Below, one piece after another: positions 9,509-17,008 of a stretch of 64,000 bases of DNA; position 1 is the stretch's first letter, and the number at the start of each line of letters is the position of its first letter. Origin of the DNA: Shewanella cutis. GTDB lineage: Bacteria > Pseudomonadota > Gammaproteobacteria > Enterobacterales > Shewanellaceae. The notes beneath the pieces are model-generated. The model had not been told where the DNA came from. It made no database searches and was given only the letters and a program-made list of their open reading frames with translations. The DNA lies in NCBI RefSeq assembly GCF_022410515.1, contig NZ_JACSDI010000001.1, forward strand, positions 1,054,001-1,118,000. The letters run 5' to 3'. A program made the translations under genes and the position numbers.

Positions 9509-9524
9509 TATCCCTAAAGGGGTA
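9509..9524 (-). promoter_or_regulatory. NarP/NarL-like 7-2-7 site upstream of psrABC
   Basis: Read on the minus strand, TACCCCT-TT-AGGGATA matches the NarL/NarP 7-2-7 consensus (TACYYMT NN AKRRGTA) at all but one defined base. It lies about 165 nt upstream of the psrA start. The rest of 9345-9846 holds the psr promoter region, a small palindrome at 9532-9549 (TGTGGT/ACCACA) and no gene that I can support. Confidence 0.45.
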
Positions 9525-9846
9525 GGCGGATATTGTGGTAAACCACATAGGCAAGTTGAGTGTGATCTGCGGCAACTAAAAGTTAAAATTTTTCTAAAAA
9601 ATCGTGAATAGGATCAACAGAACGGTTCGGCGGATTTAAGCGACCGCTTGAGGTATTTTTATAGTATGAATCACGCTAAAAAGTTATCAAAAAACCTAAA
9701 AGCACTCGCAAAACTAAGAAGTTAGCGAGGTGGCCGTCGATAGGATAATTTGAAGCAGCACTGACTTGAAAGGAGGTTAATACTCGCCTCATCAACACCT
9801 ATTCGAACAGGTGCTGATATGAGGTCAGCATGAGGTTGGTGTGAGG

Positions 9847-10503
9847 TTAGTCTACCAAGGTAATATCTAAGCTATTTAACAACCGAATCGCTTCATCGCG
9901 ACTAAACTTAGCGCCTTTAATTTTGTTGTTAAAAATATCAATATCGTAATCGGTTGCCTCGGAGAAATCCGCCTCCAACAACTCGGTACGACCAAATAAG
10001 CTGTGGCGAAAATCGCTAAACGTAAAGTTAGCCCGATTAAAACTCCCCTCCCGAAAATCCACATCATGGACTTTGCAGGCTTCGAGCACCATTTCATCGA
10101 GCTTAAGCCCCATAAACGAGCTGTCGTTCAAAATGCACGCCTTAAAGGTAAAAGGGGCCGCAAAGGCTACGCGGGGCCATGAGGCACGGGTCCAATCAAC
10201 GCCCACGAGTTTACATTCTTCAAAACTGACGCCATTAAAATGGCTTAAGGACACCTTAACCAGACTTAAATTACAGCCCACAAAGCGACAATCGATAAAC
10301 TTACATTGGCGAAATGTGCTATCGCTAAACTGACAATCATGGAACTCACATTCTTCAAATTCGAGATCTTGCCAATGTGCCTGCGTTTCATCTAAGCCAA
10401 TAAATTGCTGAGCAAAAAAATGCCGTCCCTGCAACGATACCCGTTGCGCTATGGTGGTTTGCGCTGTGATGTTAGCCGCACTGGTGTTAGCGTCGGTCGT
10501 CAT
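9847..10503 (-). CDS. pentapeptide-repeat protein
   Basis: This 218-aa protein is built largely of A(D/N)Lxx/F-type pentapeptides (for example FEECEFHDCQFSDSTFRQC and ANFTFSDFRHSLF), expected to form a right-handed quadrilateral beta-helix. Residues 1-40 are non-repetitive and the end (SRDEAIRLLNSLDI) is the usual helical cap. There is no signal peptide. The length equals that of Qnr proteins, but I do not see enough Qnr-like sequence to call gyrase protection. Function is unknown. The ATG at 10503 follows GAGGAC. It stands alone between the psr promoter region and purC. Confidence 0.8.
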   Translation of the reverse strand: MTTDANTSAANITAQTTIAQRVSLQGRHFFAQQFIGLDETQAHWQDLEFEECEFHDCQFSDSTFRQCKFIDCRFVGCNLSLVKVSLSHFNGVSFEECKLVGVDWTRASWPRVAFAAPFTFKACILNDSSFMGLKLDEMVLEACKVHDVDFREGSFNRANFTFSDFRHSLFGRTELLEADFSEATDYDIDIFNNKIKGAKFSRDEAIRLLNSLDITLVD

Positions 10504-11121
10504 ACGTCCTCGATATCTCCCACAAACCTTGAGTTAAGGTGTGATGGGCTTGCTGTATGGTTAAACCCAAAGGATATTCAATAAACCTAGAAACTGGCAA
10601 CCCACTCTTGTAATGGATACTGTTACCACAGCCCCACATGCGATTTGGCTTGACTCTTAAGGAGATGAAACCACTAACCACACGGATTGCAAAATAATGT
10701 GACCCTACACAGCACCAGAACAGAAATCACCAACATAGAAATAAATAGCCATGGTAAATTTCGTCAAAAAAGGTAGAATGTCGCCACTTTTTCGCGGCTG
10801 TCTAACAAGGTTCTCTGGGATTAATGGTTAGCCTTTTCGAGCAAAATGGCACGGGGTTTCCCCGCTTGAGCAGACCAGTATTACTCTGGCGCCAACCTTG
10901 CTCTGCGTTTCATTTTCCCCGCTTATCTCGACAAGCTTTATTCTCCCCATCGCCCGAAAATCCATTATTCGCTTTACGCTTAACCTTCACCAAAGCTTTA
11001 CGCAAACTTAGCACTAAGCTATTGGTTAATAATAAAAAGGTGACTAAGCATCTCACGCTTAAGCACACCGCAATACATAAAAAACTCGTCCCTACACTCT
11101 TTATCCAAAGGAATACTCGTC
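10504..11121. other. long intergenic region upstream of purC, no supported gene
   Basis: An open frame of 103 codons at 10824-11135 has an odd composition and runs into purC in another frame, so I do not call it. A -10-like TAGAAT lies at about 10775. The region probably holds the purC promoter and a long leader; I see no clear PurR box. Confidence 0.4.
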
Positions 11122-12225
11122 ATGAGTCTTGCTGATTCCGTATTAGCCGTGAACAACGATTTACCCATCCGCACCGACAAATCAGTCCATAGCGGCAAGG
11201 TACGTAGCGTTTACTGGCTAACCGACGCCGACAGCCGCCGTTTAATCAAGACCAAGGGCTACAATGTGCCCGAAGATACGCCACTTGCCATTATGGTGAT
11301 TAGCGATCGTATCTCTGCTTTCGACTGCATCTTCCACGGTGAAGGCGGCTTAAAAGGCATTCCAGGTAAAGGCGCGGCATTAAATGCCATTTCTAATCAT
11401 TGGTTTAAGCTATTTGCCGAAAACGGTTTAGCCGACAGCCACATTTTAGATATTCCGCATCCCTTCGTTTGGATAGTCCAAAAAGCCCGCCCAATTAAAG
11501 TCGAAGCCATTTGCCGCCAATACATTACTGGCTCAATGTGGCGCGCCTACTCCAAGGGCGAGCGCGTATTCTGTGGTATCACCCTGCCAGAAGGCTTAGA
11601 GAAAGATCAAAAACTGCCAGAGTTACTGATCACCCCTTCAACCAAAGGTATTTTAACTGGTATCCCAGGTGTGCCCGCGCAGGATGATGTGAACATCAGC
11701 AGAGCCGATATCGAAGCCAACTACCAAGCCTTTGGTTTTGAAAAGGTAGAAGATATCGACCTGTACGAAAAGCTGTTAAAAGATGGCTTTAAGGTGATTT
11801 CAAAGGCACTGGCCGACCTTGACCAAGTGTTTGTGGATACCAAGTTCGAGTTTGGCTATGTGACCGATCAAAACGGCAACTCAAAGCTGATTTACATGGA
11901 TGAAGTGGGTACGCCAGATTCCTCCCGCATTTGGGACGGCGCCGCCTACCGCGATGGTAAGATCCTTGAAAACTCTAAGGAAGGCTTCCGTCAGTTCCTG
12001 CTGAACCACTTCCCTGATCCGGATATTCTGCTTAACAAAGACAGAATGCCAGAGCGCGAAGCCCTCGCCCGCGATAACGCCCTGCCACTTGAGGCGATGA
12101 TGAATGTGTCGCGCACTTACACCGGCATCGCCGAGAAGGTGACTGGCGCGGCAATTCCGCTACCAGCCAATCCTAAGGCAGATATTATTAAGATCCTCAG
12201 GGAAGAGTATGATTTGATTGTGTAA
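11122..12225 (+). CDS. purC: SAICAR synthase (long form)
   Basis: This 367-aa enzyme catalyses ATP-dependent condensation of CAIR with aspartate, step eight of IMP synthesis, in the cytoplasm. It shows GKVRSVYWL near the N-terminus, [13 protein letters not shown], the substrate loop around [10 protein letters not shown], and [14 protein letters not shown] near residue 255. The protein is about 130 residues longer than E. coli PurC and belongs to the longer SAICAR synthase class. The ATG follows AAAGGA. The unit is monocistronic and ends at the 12269-12292 terminator. Confidence 0.93.
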   Translation: MSLADSVLAVNNDLPIRTDKSVHSGKVRSVYWLTDADSRRLIKTKGYNVPEDTPLAIMVISDRISAFDCIFHGEGGLKGIPGKGAALNAISNHWFKLFAENGLADSHILDIPHPFVWIVQKARPIKVEAICRQYITGSMWRAYSKGERVFCGITLPEGLEKDQKLPELLITPSTKGILTGIPGVPAQDDVNISRADIEANYQAFGFEKVEDIDLYEKLLKDGFKVISKALADLDQVFVDTKFEFGYVTDQNGNSKLIYMDEVGTPDSSRIWDGAAYRDGKILENSKEGFRQFLLNHFPDPDILLNKDRMPEREALARDNALPLEAMMNVSRTYTGIAEKVTGAAIPLPANPKADIIKILREEYDLIV

Positions 12226-12268
12226 TCAAATCAGAGGTTTTGGGTAGTTTGCCCATCACTGAACTGTA

Positions 12269-12292
12269 AAAAAGGCGCTTAGGCGCCTTTTT
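12269..12292 (+). terminator. terminator after purC
   Basis: AAAAAGGCGC/GCGCCTTTTT with a 4-nt loop, followed by TTGTTTTTC, 44 nt after the purC stop. Confidence 0.88.
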
Positions 12293-12368
12293 GTTTTTCA
12301 AACTTGGGTTTGGATTTATTTGTATGAGTCAATTTGACTCAATTCTGAAATGTAAATCTGAGGAAAAA

Positions 12369-12456
12369 CAAAGTCAAAGTCGTGGGGCTTCACCCCACAC
12401 CCGACCAAGAGGGGATCAACAGCAATTCCCTCTTGGATCTCCCTTGCCGCCCCTAG
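12369..12456 (+). repeat. interspersed repeat Y, left copy
   Basis: This stretch contains two hairpins, one around the GTGGGG/CCCCAC arms and one around CAAGAGGGG/CCCTCTTG. The reverse complement of 16767-16852 shares the same order of elements (CAAAGTCGTGGG, CCCACACCCGACCAA, an AGGGG stem, then GGAT.TCCC), so the two copies are inverted relative to each other. The segment from here to 13216 holds repeats and no supported gene. Confidence 0.75.
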
Positions 12457-12581
12457 CGAAGTTACATGCATTAGAGACTGGCCTTGGTCTTATGGATAAA
12501 TTGCTATCGCTTCCGAAGGATGCGTCCCTGCACCTGCGAAAGCTAGCCGGTCATCCATGACCGGACTCACGCAATTTATTC

Positions 12582-12797
12582 CAACGCCCCGCGGCAACTT
12601 CGCAGGGGAAGGTGTACTTCTGAGGCTTTGGTGTTGTCTGCGGTCTACTGAAAAAGATATGCATGTCCCATCTTTACCGATGCCTCGCTCACGCAAAGAC
12701 CGCAAATGCCCTGTGGCAACTCCGAGGGGAGGTGAACTTCTGTAGCATTGGTGTTGCCTGCGATTGACTGAAAAAGATATACATATCTCACCTTTAT
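12582..12797 (-). repeat. two tandem copies of repeat X, left flank
   Basis: Two related units of roughly 95-115 bp (12582-12676 and 12681-12797) share GGCAACT(T/C)CG, AGGGGA.GGTG.ACTTCTG, ..TTGGTGTTG.CTG and ACTGAAAAAGATAT.CAT.TC.CA.CTTTA. They are in inverted orientation to the copies at 16559-16680 and 16904-17000. Confidence 0.75.
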
Positions 12798-13249
12798 AGC
12801 TAGGGATGGATAAACATCCGTCGCTTTAGTGTTAACAGTTAATTTCAAAAGAAATAACTTTTCCTTGGCAACGCAGCACTATTGCCGCTGTTCATCATAT
12901 GCTGTACGCTAAGTGAAATTTTGATTAATAAACAATGCTTAAGCTGTTACTTAATCAATGCCGGTTTAGTGTTAACGATAAATTCGTTGATTAAAATGGC
13001 GATAAAATGAGTCAGGGAAGATCCGCTCGACAAAGCGAACAAGGCAAGGACAAGCACTCTACACCTCTCCTTAAAGATGCTCCCCCTCAGTACCAATTGT
13101 GATTCAGTTTAAGGTTTCACCAACCACAAGCTGATAGCTTTATTATTGTTTTTATTAAAATTTATCATCTATGTGCTGTCTGGTAGCAAGTGCCATGGGC
13201 GGTAGCGTGCTTATGAATGAGTAAAACAACCACATTCGTTGGAACCCAC

Positions 13250-14056
13250 ATGCAGAATAAAGAAAAAATTGCGGTGTTTATTGATGCCGATAATGCGCCA
13301 GCTAGAAAGTTTGATGTGGTACTCGCTGAGCTTGCAAAACACGGATTAATCAGTATTCGAAAGGCCTATGGTAACTGGAAAAGCCCGAACCTAAAGCCAT
13401 GGGAAGATATCCTCCATGAATATGCCATTCAGCCTATTCAACAATTCGATTTAACTAAGGGTAAAAATGCCAGTGATATCGCTTTAGTGATTGATGTTAT
13501 GGATATTCTTTACACAAAGGATATAGACATCATTTGCTTAATTTCTTCGGATTGCGACTTTACTCCCCTTGTAACCAGAGCCTTAGCCGACGGTAAAACC
13601 GTTTTTGGTTTCGGTGAACGTAAAGCACCAGCCGCTTTCGTGAATAGCTGCTCTCGCTTCCTCTACCTCGACGCTGAACCTGTAGTCGTCGCAGAAGAAA
13701 TTGAAGTGATATCAGAAGTCACTCAGCCTCCACCAACGGCACCAGACTCAGTCAGTAAAACCAAGCAAGTTCAGCCCAAAACCGCGACACCACAAAAATG
13801 TAATTTAAAAAGTGACAACAAACTACTCAATATGTTGCGTCAAGCCATAGAAGCAACCGAAGAGGAAGATGGCTGGTCTCCACTTGGTCACATCGGTTCG
13901 CATATTTCAAATCACAGCTCATTCGATCAACGAAACTACGGATTTAAAAAACTCAGCGATCTCTTTGCCGCAATCGATCTCTTCGAAATGCGTAAAACCC
14001 ACGGCTCAGTCCTATGGGTAAGAGATATCAAACGCGCAAAGAAGAATGGGAGGTAG
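13250..14056 (+). CDS. NYN-domain protein with C-terminal LOTUS/OST-HTH-like domain
   Basis: This 268-aa protein opens with IAVFIDADNAP (about residues 6-16), the first acidic strand of NYN/PIN-like nucleases. Further NYN features are KGKNASDIALVIDVMDILY and SSDCDFTPLV, with acidic residues placed to bind metal. After a Pro/Thr/Lys-rich linker (about 160-185), the last 75 residues (LLNMLRQAIE to LWVRDIKRA) resemble the OST-HTH/LOTUS domain. An RNA-targeting or RNA-processing nuclease role is inferred from family. An upstream ATG at 13217 would add 11 residues; neither start has a strong Shine-Dalgarno sequence. No same-strand partner overlaps. Confidence 0.8.
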   Translation: MQNKEKIAVFIDADNAPARKFDVVLAELAKHGLISIRKAYGNWKSPNLKPWEDILHEYAIQPIQQFDLTKGKNASDIALVIDVMDILYTKDIDIICLISSDCDFTPLVTRALADGKTVFGFGERKAPAAFVNSCSRFLYLDAEPVVVAEEIEVISEVTQPPPTAPDSVSKTKQVQPKTATPQKCNLKSDNKLLNMLRQAIEATEEEDGWSPLGHIGSHISNHSSFDQRNYGFKKLSDLFAAIDLFEMRKTHGSVLWVRDIKRAKKNGR

Positions 14057-14072
14057 ACTTATATCCTTAATT

Positions 14073-14114
14073 TAAATAACTGCTCCTAAATAACTGCTCC
14101 TAAATAACTGCTCC
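14073..14114 (+). repeat. 14-bp perfect tandem repeat, three copies
   Basis: TAAATAACTGCTCC is repeated three times without mismatch directly after the NYN gene. It is a likely slippage-prone microsatellite. Confidence 0.9.
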
Positions 14115-14388
14115 TAATAGTGCAACATCTTTCCGAAATCCATATGGCGCAAAGCCTGAAGTGACAATGTACTACGTATCCGACGTAGAAGCTTTACGAG
14201 TGAAATAGCCTACTATTCGGAACGGCTATTTAGTTAAATTTATTTATTCTCTAATTAAAATATTAATAAGAATAAATTATTATCCAACAACAAAAAACAA
14301 CAATTAGTAAAAATCATAAGTTAACGATAACTATAAAATTTAATTACTTACAAAATTTATTATTGTAATATTTTTAAAGGAATTAGCA
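14115..14388. other. AT-rich leader upstream of the OLD-family gene
   Basis: The first half holds two small hairpins: CTACGT/ACGTAG near 14171-14187, and AAATAGCC/GGCTATTT at 14203-14231, which may end the NYN transcript. The second half is strongly AT-rich, unlike the flanking genome, and probably holds the promoter of the next gene. Confidence 0.5.
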
Positions 14389-16212
14389 ATGTCAGTAAGA
14401 CTGGAAAAATTAGTAATATCTAACTTTCGTTCCATCGGGGCAAAACCTATCACCATAGACCTTGATGATATAGTTATTCTAGTAGGTGGTAATAACTTCG
14501 GTAAAAGTACTATATTGAATGCTTACTATAAAGCTGTAAACAATGAAAAAATGACTATTGATGATTTTCACAATAAAGATATAAACAACCCTAACGCAAG
14601 ACCAACAATTGAGTTACATATGGTTTGTGATGGAGTGGATCGACCTAGTGAAAACTTTCGAGAAATCATTGATGGGGAAGTATGCAGAGTAAAAGAACAA
14701 TACATATGGGAGGAAGTTAATAAGCAACCTAAGAGACTAGGATTTAGAGTGGACCTCAATAAATATCCAGATCCTGAGAGGGATCCAGCTCCGCACAGAC
14801 CTTGGGCCAGTGACAATGCGTCAAGGAAAAAAAGACCTAAAGCGCACCTAATTGGCACATTTGACAATCCAGATCACCAAAATGATTCAATAAAAAAAAT
14901 CTTAGTTGACGTTTTACTTGAAGAAAAAATTAGAAGTTTCGTCCCATCAGAAAGAGTTTCAAATTTTACTACATTACATGAGCAATTTAATGAATTAAAA
15001 AGAGAGTTTATGGTATCTACAAAAGATGAGATATCAACTATCGCAAATGAAATTTCCGAATACGCATCAAAAATTGTACCTGAACATAAATTTGAAATTA
15101 CTCTATCGGAAGTAGATATTGAAGATACAAACCTAAAACTATTTGATGCAAAAGAAATTGATATCAATTTTGGTAAAGGTGAATACATGTTTCCGGTATC
15201 AAATCATGGTAGCGGGGCAAGAAGAACACTTTTATGGGCTGTCCTTAAAAAAATTGCAGACCTAGGTTTTGAATCTCTAGATAAAGGAAAATTCAAAAAG
15301 CTTGGAGATATAAAAGCTCATTTGCTTCTTTTGGATGAACCAGAATTGAGCTTGCATCCAAGTGCATGTAGGGAGACTCGCGATATGCTATATGATGTTG
15401 CAGAGAAGAATGATAATTGGCAGATAATGATAACAACTCATTCGCCTTGTTTTATTGACTTAACTAGAGATCATACAAAAATTATTAGAGTTGAAAACCA
15501 AGGGGACAATATAATAGCCACAACAATATTTAAGCCTAACGATGTTAAATTTAGTGATGATGAAATTGAATCATTAAAACTATTAAACTTGCTAAATCCA
15601 GACTCTATGGAGTTTTTCTTTGGCGGTCGAGTTTTATTAGTTGAAGGTGATACTGAATATACAGCATTTGGTAAAATTTTAAGAGATCTTAAAAAAGAAG
15701 AATGTAAATCATTAAACGACCTATTAATTGTACGTTGTGGTGGTAAAGTCCAAGTATCGATGTTTATGAAAATTCTAAATCACTTTAAGAAACATTATTA
15801 CGTTCTCCATGATATAGATTGTAAACAAATATTAAAAAACAGATGGATTAAAAATATAGAAGGAAAAAAAGAAAAAGTACTCAAAATAGAAACTAATCCA
15901 GCTTGGACAAACAACTCAAAAATTTTAGAACAAATGAGTGAGTACAGTACTGTTTACGGTTCCGTCATAAACTTTGAAACCGCTTATTTTGACCATGGTA
16001 TTGACGGTGGTAAACCAGAAAATGCCATCAATATGTTAAAAAATCCAGAAATTTATTTGATTGTCAAAAATCTACTGCTATCCATAATAGATGGCAATGA
16101 AGCAACACTGCCAGAAAATGTTATTAAGTGGGAGCGGCTTGAACTAATTTCAGACAGATTTGACACATTTGCGAGAGCGAATCCTGAAGTAATACCTGTT
16201 ATCCCAACTTAA
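14389..16212 (+). CDS. OLD-family ATPase/TOPRIM endonuclease-like protein
   Basis: This 607-aa protein has an N-terminal ABC/SMC-type ATPase: ISNFRSIG then GGNNFGKST (Walker A, about residues 33-41), SNHGSGARRTLLW (signature region), LLLLDEPELSLHP (Walker B, about 314-326) and TTHSP (H-loop). A C-terminal TOPRIM domain follows with LLVEGDTEY (Glu near 420), a CGGK segment and HDID (about 473). This order is diagnostic of OLD (overcoming lysogenisation defect) proteins, several of which defend against phage. No UvrD-like GajB helicase is adjacent, so it looks like a stand-alone OLD. The gene is markedly AT-rich with many AAA/AAT codons, a sign of transfer. AAAGGA precedes the ATG. Confidence 0.88.
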   Translation: MSVRLEKLVISNFRSIGAKPITIDLDDIVILVGGNNFGKSTILNAYYKAVNNEKMTIDDFHNKDINNPNARPTIELHMVCDGVDRPSENFREIIDGEVCRVKEQYIWEEVNKQPKRLGFRVDLNKYPDPERDPAPHRPWASDNASRKKRPKAHLIGTFDNPDHQNDSIKKILVDVLLEEKIRSFVPSERVSNFTTLHEQFNELKREFMVSTKDEISTIANEISEYASKIVPEHKFEITLSEVDIEDTNLKLFDAKEIDINFGKGEYMFPVSNHGSGARRTLLWAVLKKIADLGFESLDKGKFKKLGDIKAHLLLLDEPELSLHPSACRETRDMLYDVAEKNDNWQIMITTHSPCFIDLTRDHTKIIRVENQGDNIIATTIFKPNDVKFSDDEIESLKLLNLLNPDSMEFFFGGRVLLVEGDTEYTAFGKILRDLKKEECKSLNDLLIVRCGGKVQVSMFMKILNHFKKHYYVLHDIDCKQILKNRWIKNIEGKKEKVLKIETNPAWTNNSKILEQMSEYSTVYGSVINFETAYFDHGIDGGKPENAINMLKNPEIYLIVKNLLLSIIDGNEATLPENVIKWERLELISDRFDTFARANPEVIPVIPT

Positions 16213-16224
16213 AAGAAAAATGAA

Positions 16225-16253
16225 CGAAAGATGGGACATCCATAACTCTTTTT
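16225..16253 (+). repeat. repeat X core, copy bracketing hicB on the left
   Basis: cgaaagatgggacatccataactctttt occurs between the OLD-family stop and the hicB start. Near-identical cores start at 16559 and 16904 in the same orientation. Confidence 0.85.
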
Positions 16254-16285
16254 ACAATCACTTACCCACAATGAAGGTGATAAGA

Positions 16286-16579
16286 ATGTTATATCCAATT
16301 GCAATTGAGACTGGCGACAGTAAACACGCTTACGGAGTGGTGTTTCCTGATATACCTAACTGTTTTTCGGCAGGCGATACTTTAGAAGAGGCGTTATCAA
16401 ACGCAAAGGAAGCCGTTGAAATGTACTTAGAAGAATTGGCCGAGCGTGAGGAGTTACCACCAAAGGCTAGTGATCTGGCTACCTTGCAAAAGAATAAAGA
16501 GTACCAAGGCTGGGCTTGGGAGATCATCGACGTTGACTTGGAGCCCTACTTACACAAGCGAAAAATGGGACAGGCATAA
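16286..16579 (+). CDS. hicB: HicB-type antitoxin, shortened
   Basis: This 97-aa protein has the HicB N-terminal partial RNase H-like fold: YPIAIETGD, YGVVFPDIPNCFSAGDTLEEA, ELPPKASDL and WEIIDVDLEPYL. Full-length HicB proteins continue after the DVDL.PYL strand with a ribbon-helix-helix or HTH DNA-binding domain. Here the frame runs into a copy of repeat X and stops after nine more residues, so that domain is missing. The ATG at 16286 (after AAGGTG) starts the conserved fold; a longer frame from 16220 would translate another X copy. No hicA (dsRBD-like toxin) is visible on either side. It is probably an orphan or decayed antitoxin, possibly acting in trans. Confidence 0.8.
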   Translation: MLYPIAIETGDSKHAYGVVFPDIPNCFSAGDTLEEALSNAKEAVEMYLEELAEREELPPKASDLATLQKNKEYQGWAWEIIDVDLEPYLHKRKMGQA

Positions 16580-16680
16580 CTCTTTTGAGTTTAACAGCCG
16601 GCACCAAGGCTACAGAAGTTCACCCCCCCTCGGAGTTGCCGCAGGGCATTTGCGTTCGTTGCGTGAGCGAGGCATGGATG
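16559..16680 (+). repeat. repeat X, right copy 1
   Basis: It begins inside the hicB C-terminus with gcgaaaaatgggacaggcataac. It continues through tacagaagttcacc and cggagttgccgcagggcat to gcgtgagcgaggcat. It mirrors the left unit at 12681-12797. Confidence 0.75.
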
Positions 16681-16688
16681 CCGAGATA

Positions 16689-16721
16689 GCGTCAGTCGAA
16701 TCAGGGACGAGCGTCTGACGC
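16689..16721. repeat. small inverted repeat between X and Y copies
   Basis: gcgtcag and ctgacgc are separated by 19 nt. It is part of the composite repeat block and has no T run. Confidence 0.4.
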
Positions 16722-16766
16722 GATAGCATAAGGACGCTAAATGCCCAAGGGGCTTTCAACTCCGTT

Positions 16767-16852
16767 GGGGACGCCGGGGGATATCCAAAAGGGGAACAGG
16801 CGCTTTTCCCCTTTTGGTCGGGTGTGGGTTGAAGACCCACGACTTTGATTTT
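16767..16852 (-). repeat. interspersed repeat Y, right copy (inverted)
   Basis: Hairpins ccaaaagggg/ccccttttgg and gtgggt/acccac match, in reverse complement, the Y copy at 12369-12456. The 16580-17008 interval holds only these repeats. Confidence 0.75.
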
Positions 16853-16903
16853 GCTTTTAGAAGCAATCCGGAAGGATAGGACTGGCTAACCACAGCCACC
16901 AGT

Positions 16904-17000
16904 CGAAAGATGGGACATCCACAACTCTTTTGAATTTAACCGCCAACGCTTAGGCTAGAGAAGCTCTCCCTCCTCTGCGAAGTTGCAGGGGATAACGTGT
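16904..17000 (+). repeat. repeat X, right copy 2
   Basis: cgaaagatgggacatccacaactcttttgaa is followed by a divergent tail with tctgcgaagttgcagggga. It ends within 10 nt of the hipA stop. Confidence 0.75.
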
Positions 17001-17008
17001 TGCGAGTT

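Noticed and set aside
9555..9575. CRP site upstream of psrA (tgtgatctgcgg)
   Set aside because: Only one good half-site; the second half does not resemble TCACA.
9847..10503. Possible Qnr quinolone-resistance protein
   Set aside because: Size (218 aa) matches, but the repeat order and loops do not look like Qnr; only the general pentapeptide-repeat call is supported.
10985..11000. PurR box upstream of purC (acgcaaactta)
   Set aside because: Only the left half matches the known ACGCAAACGTTTGCGT palindrome.
10824..11135. 103-codon frame upstream of purC
   Set aside because: Unusual composition, no recognisable motif, no clear ribosome binding site, and it runs into purC in another frame.
12293..12848. 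Short frames in the repeat block after purC
   Set aside because: They lie entirely in X and Y repeats, have no domain features and appear on both strands, as expected of repeat-derived frames.
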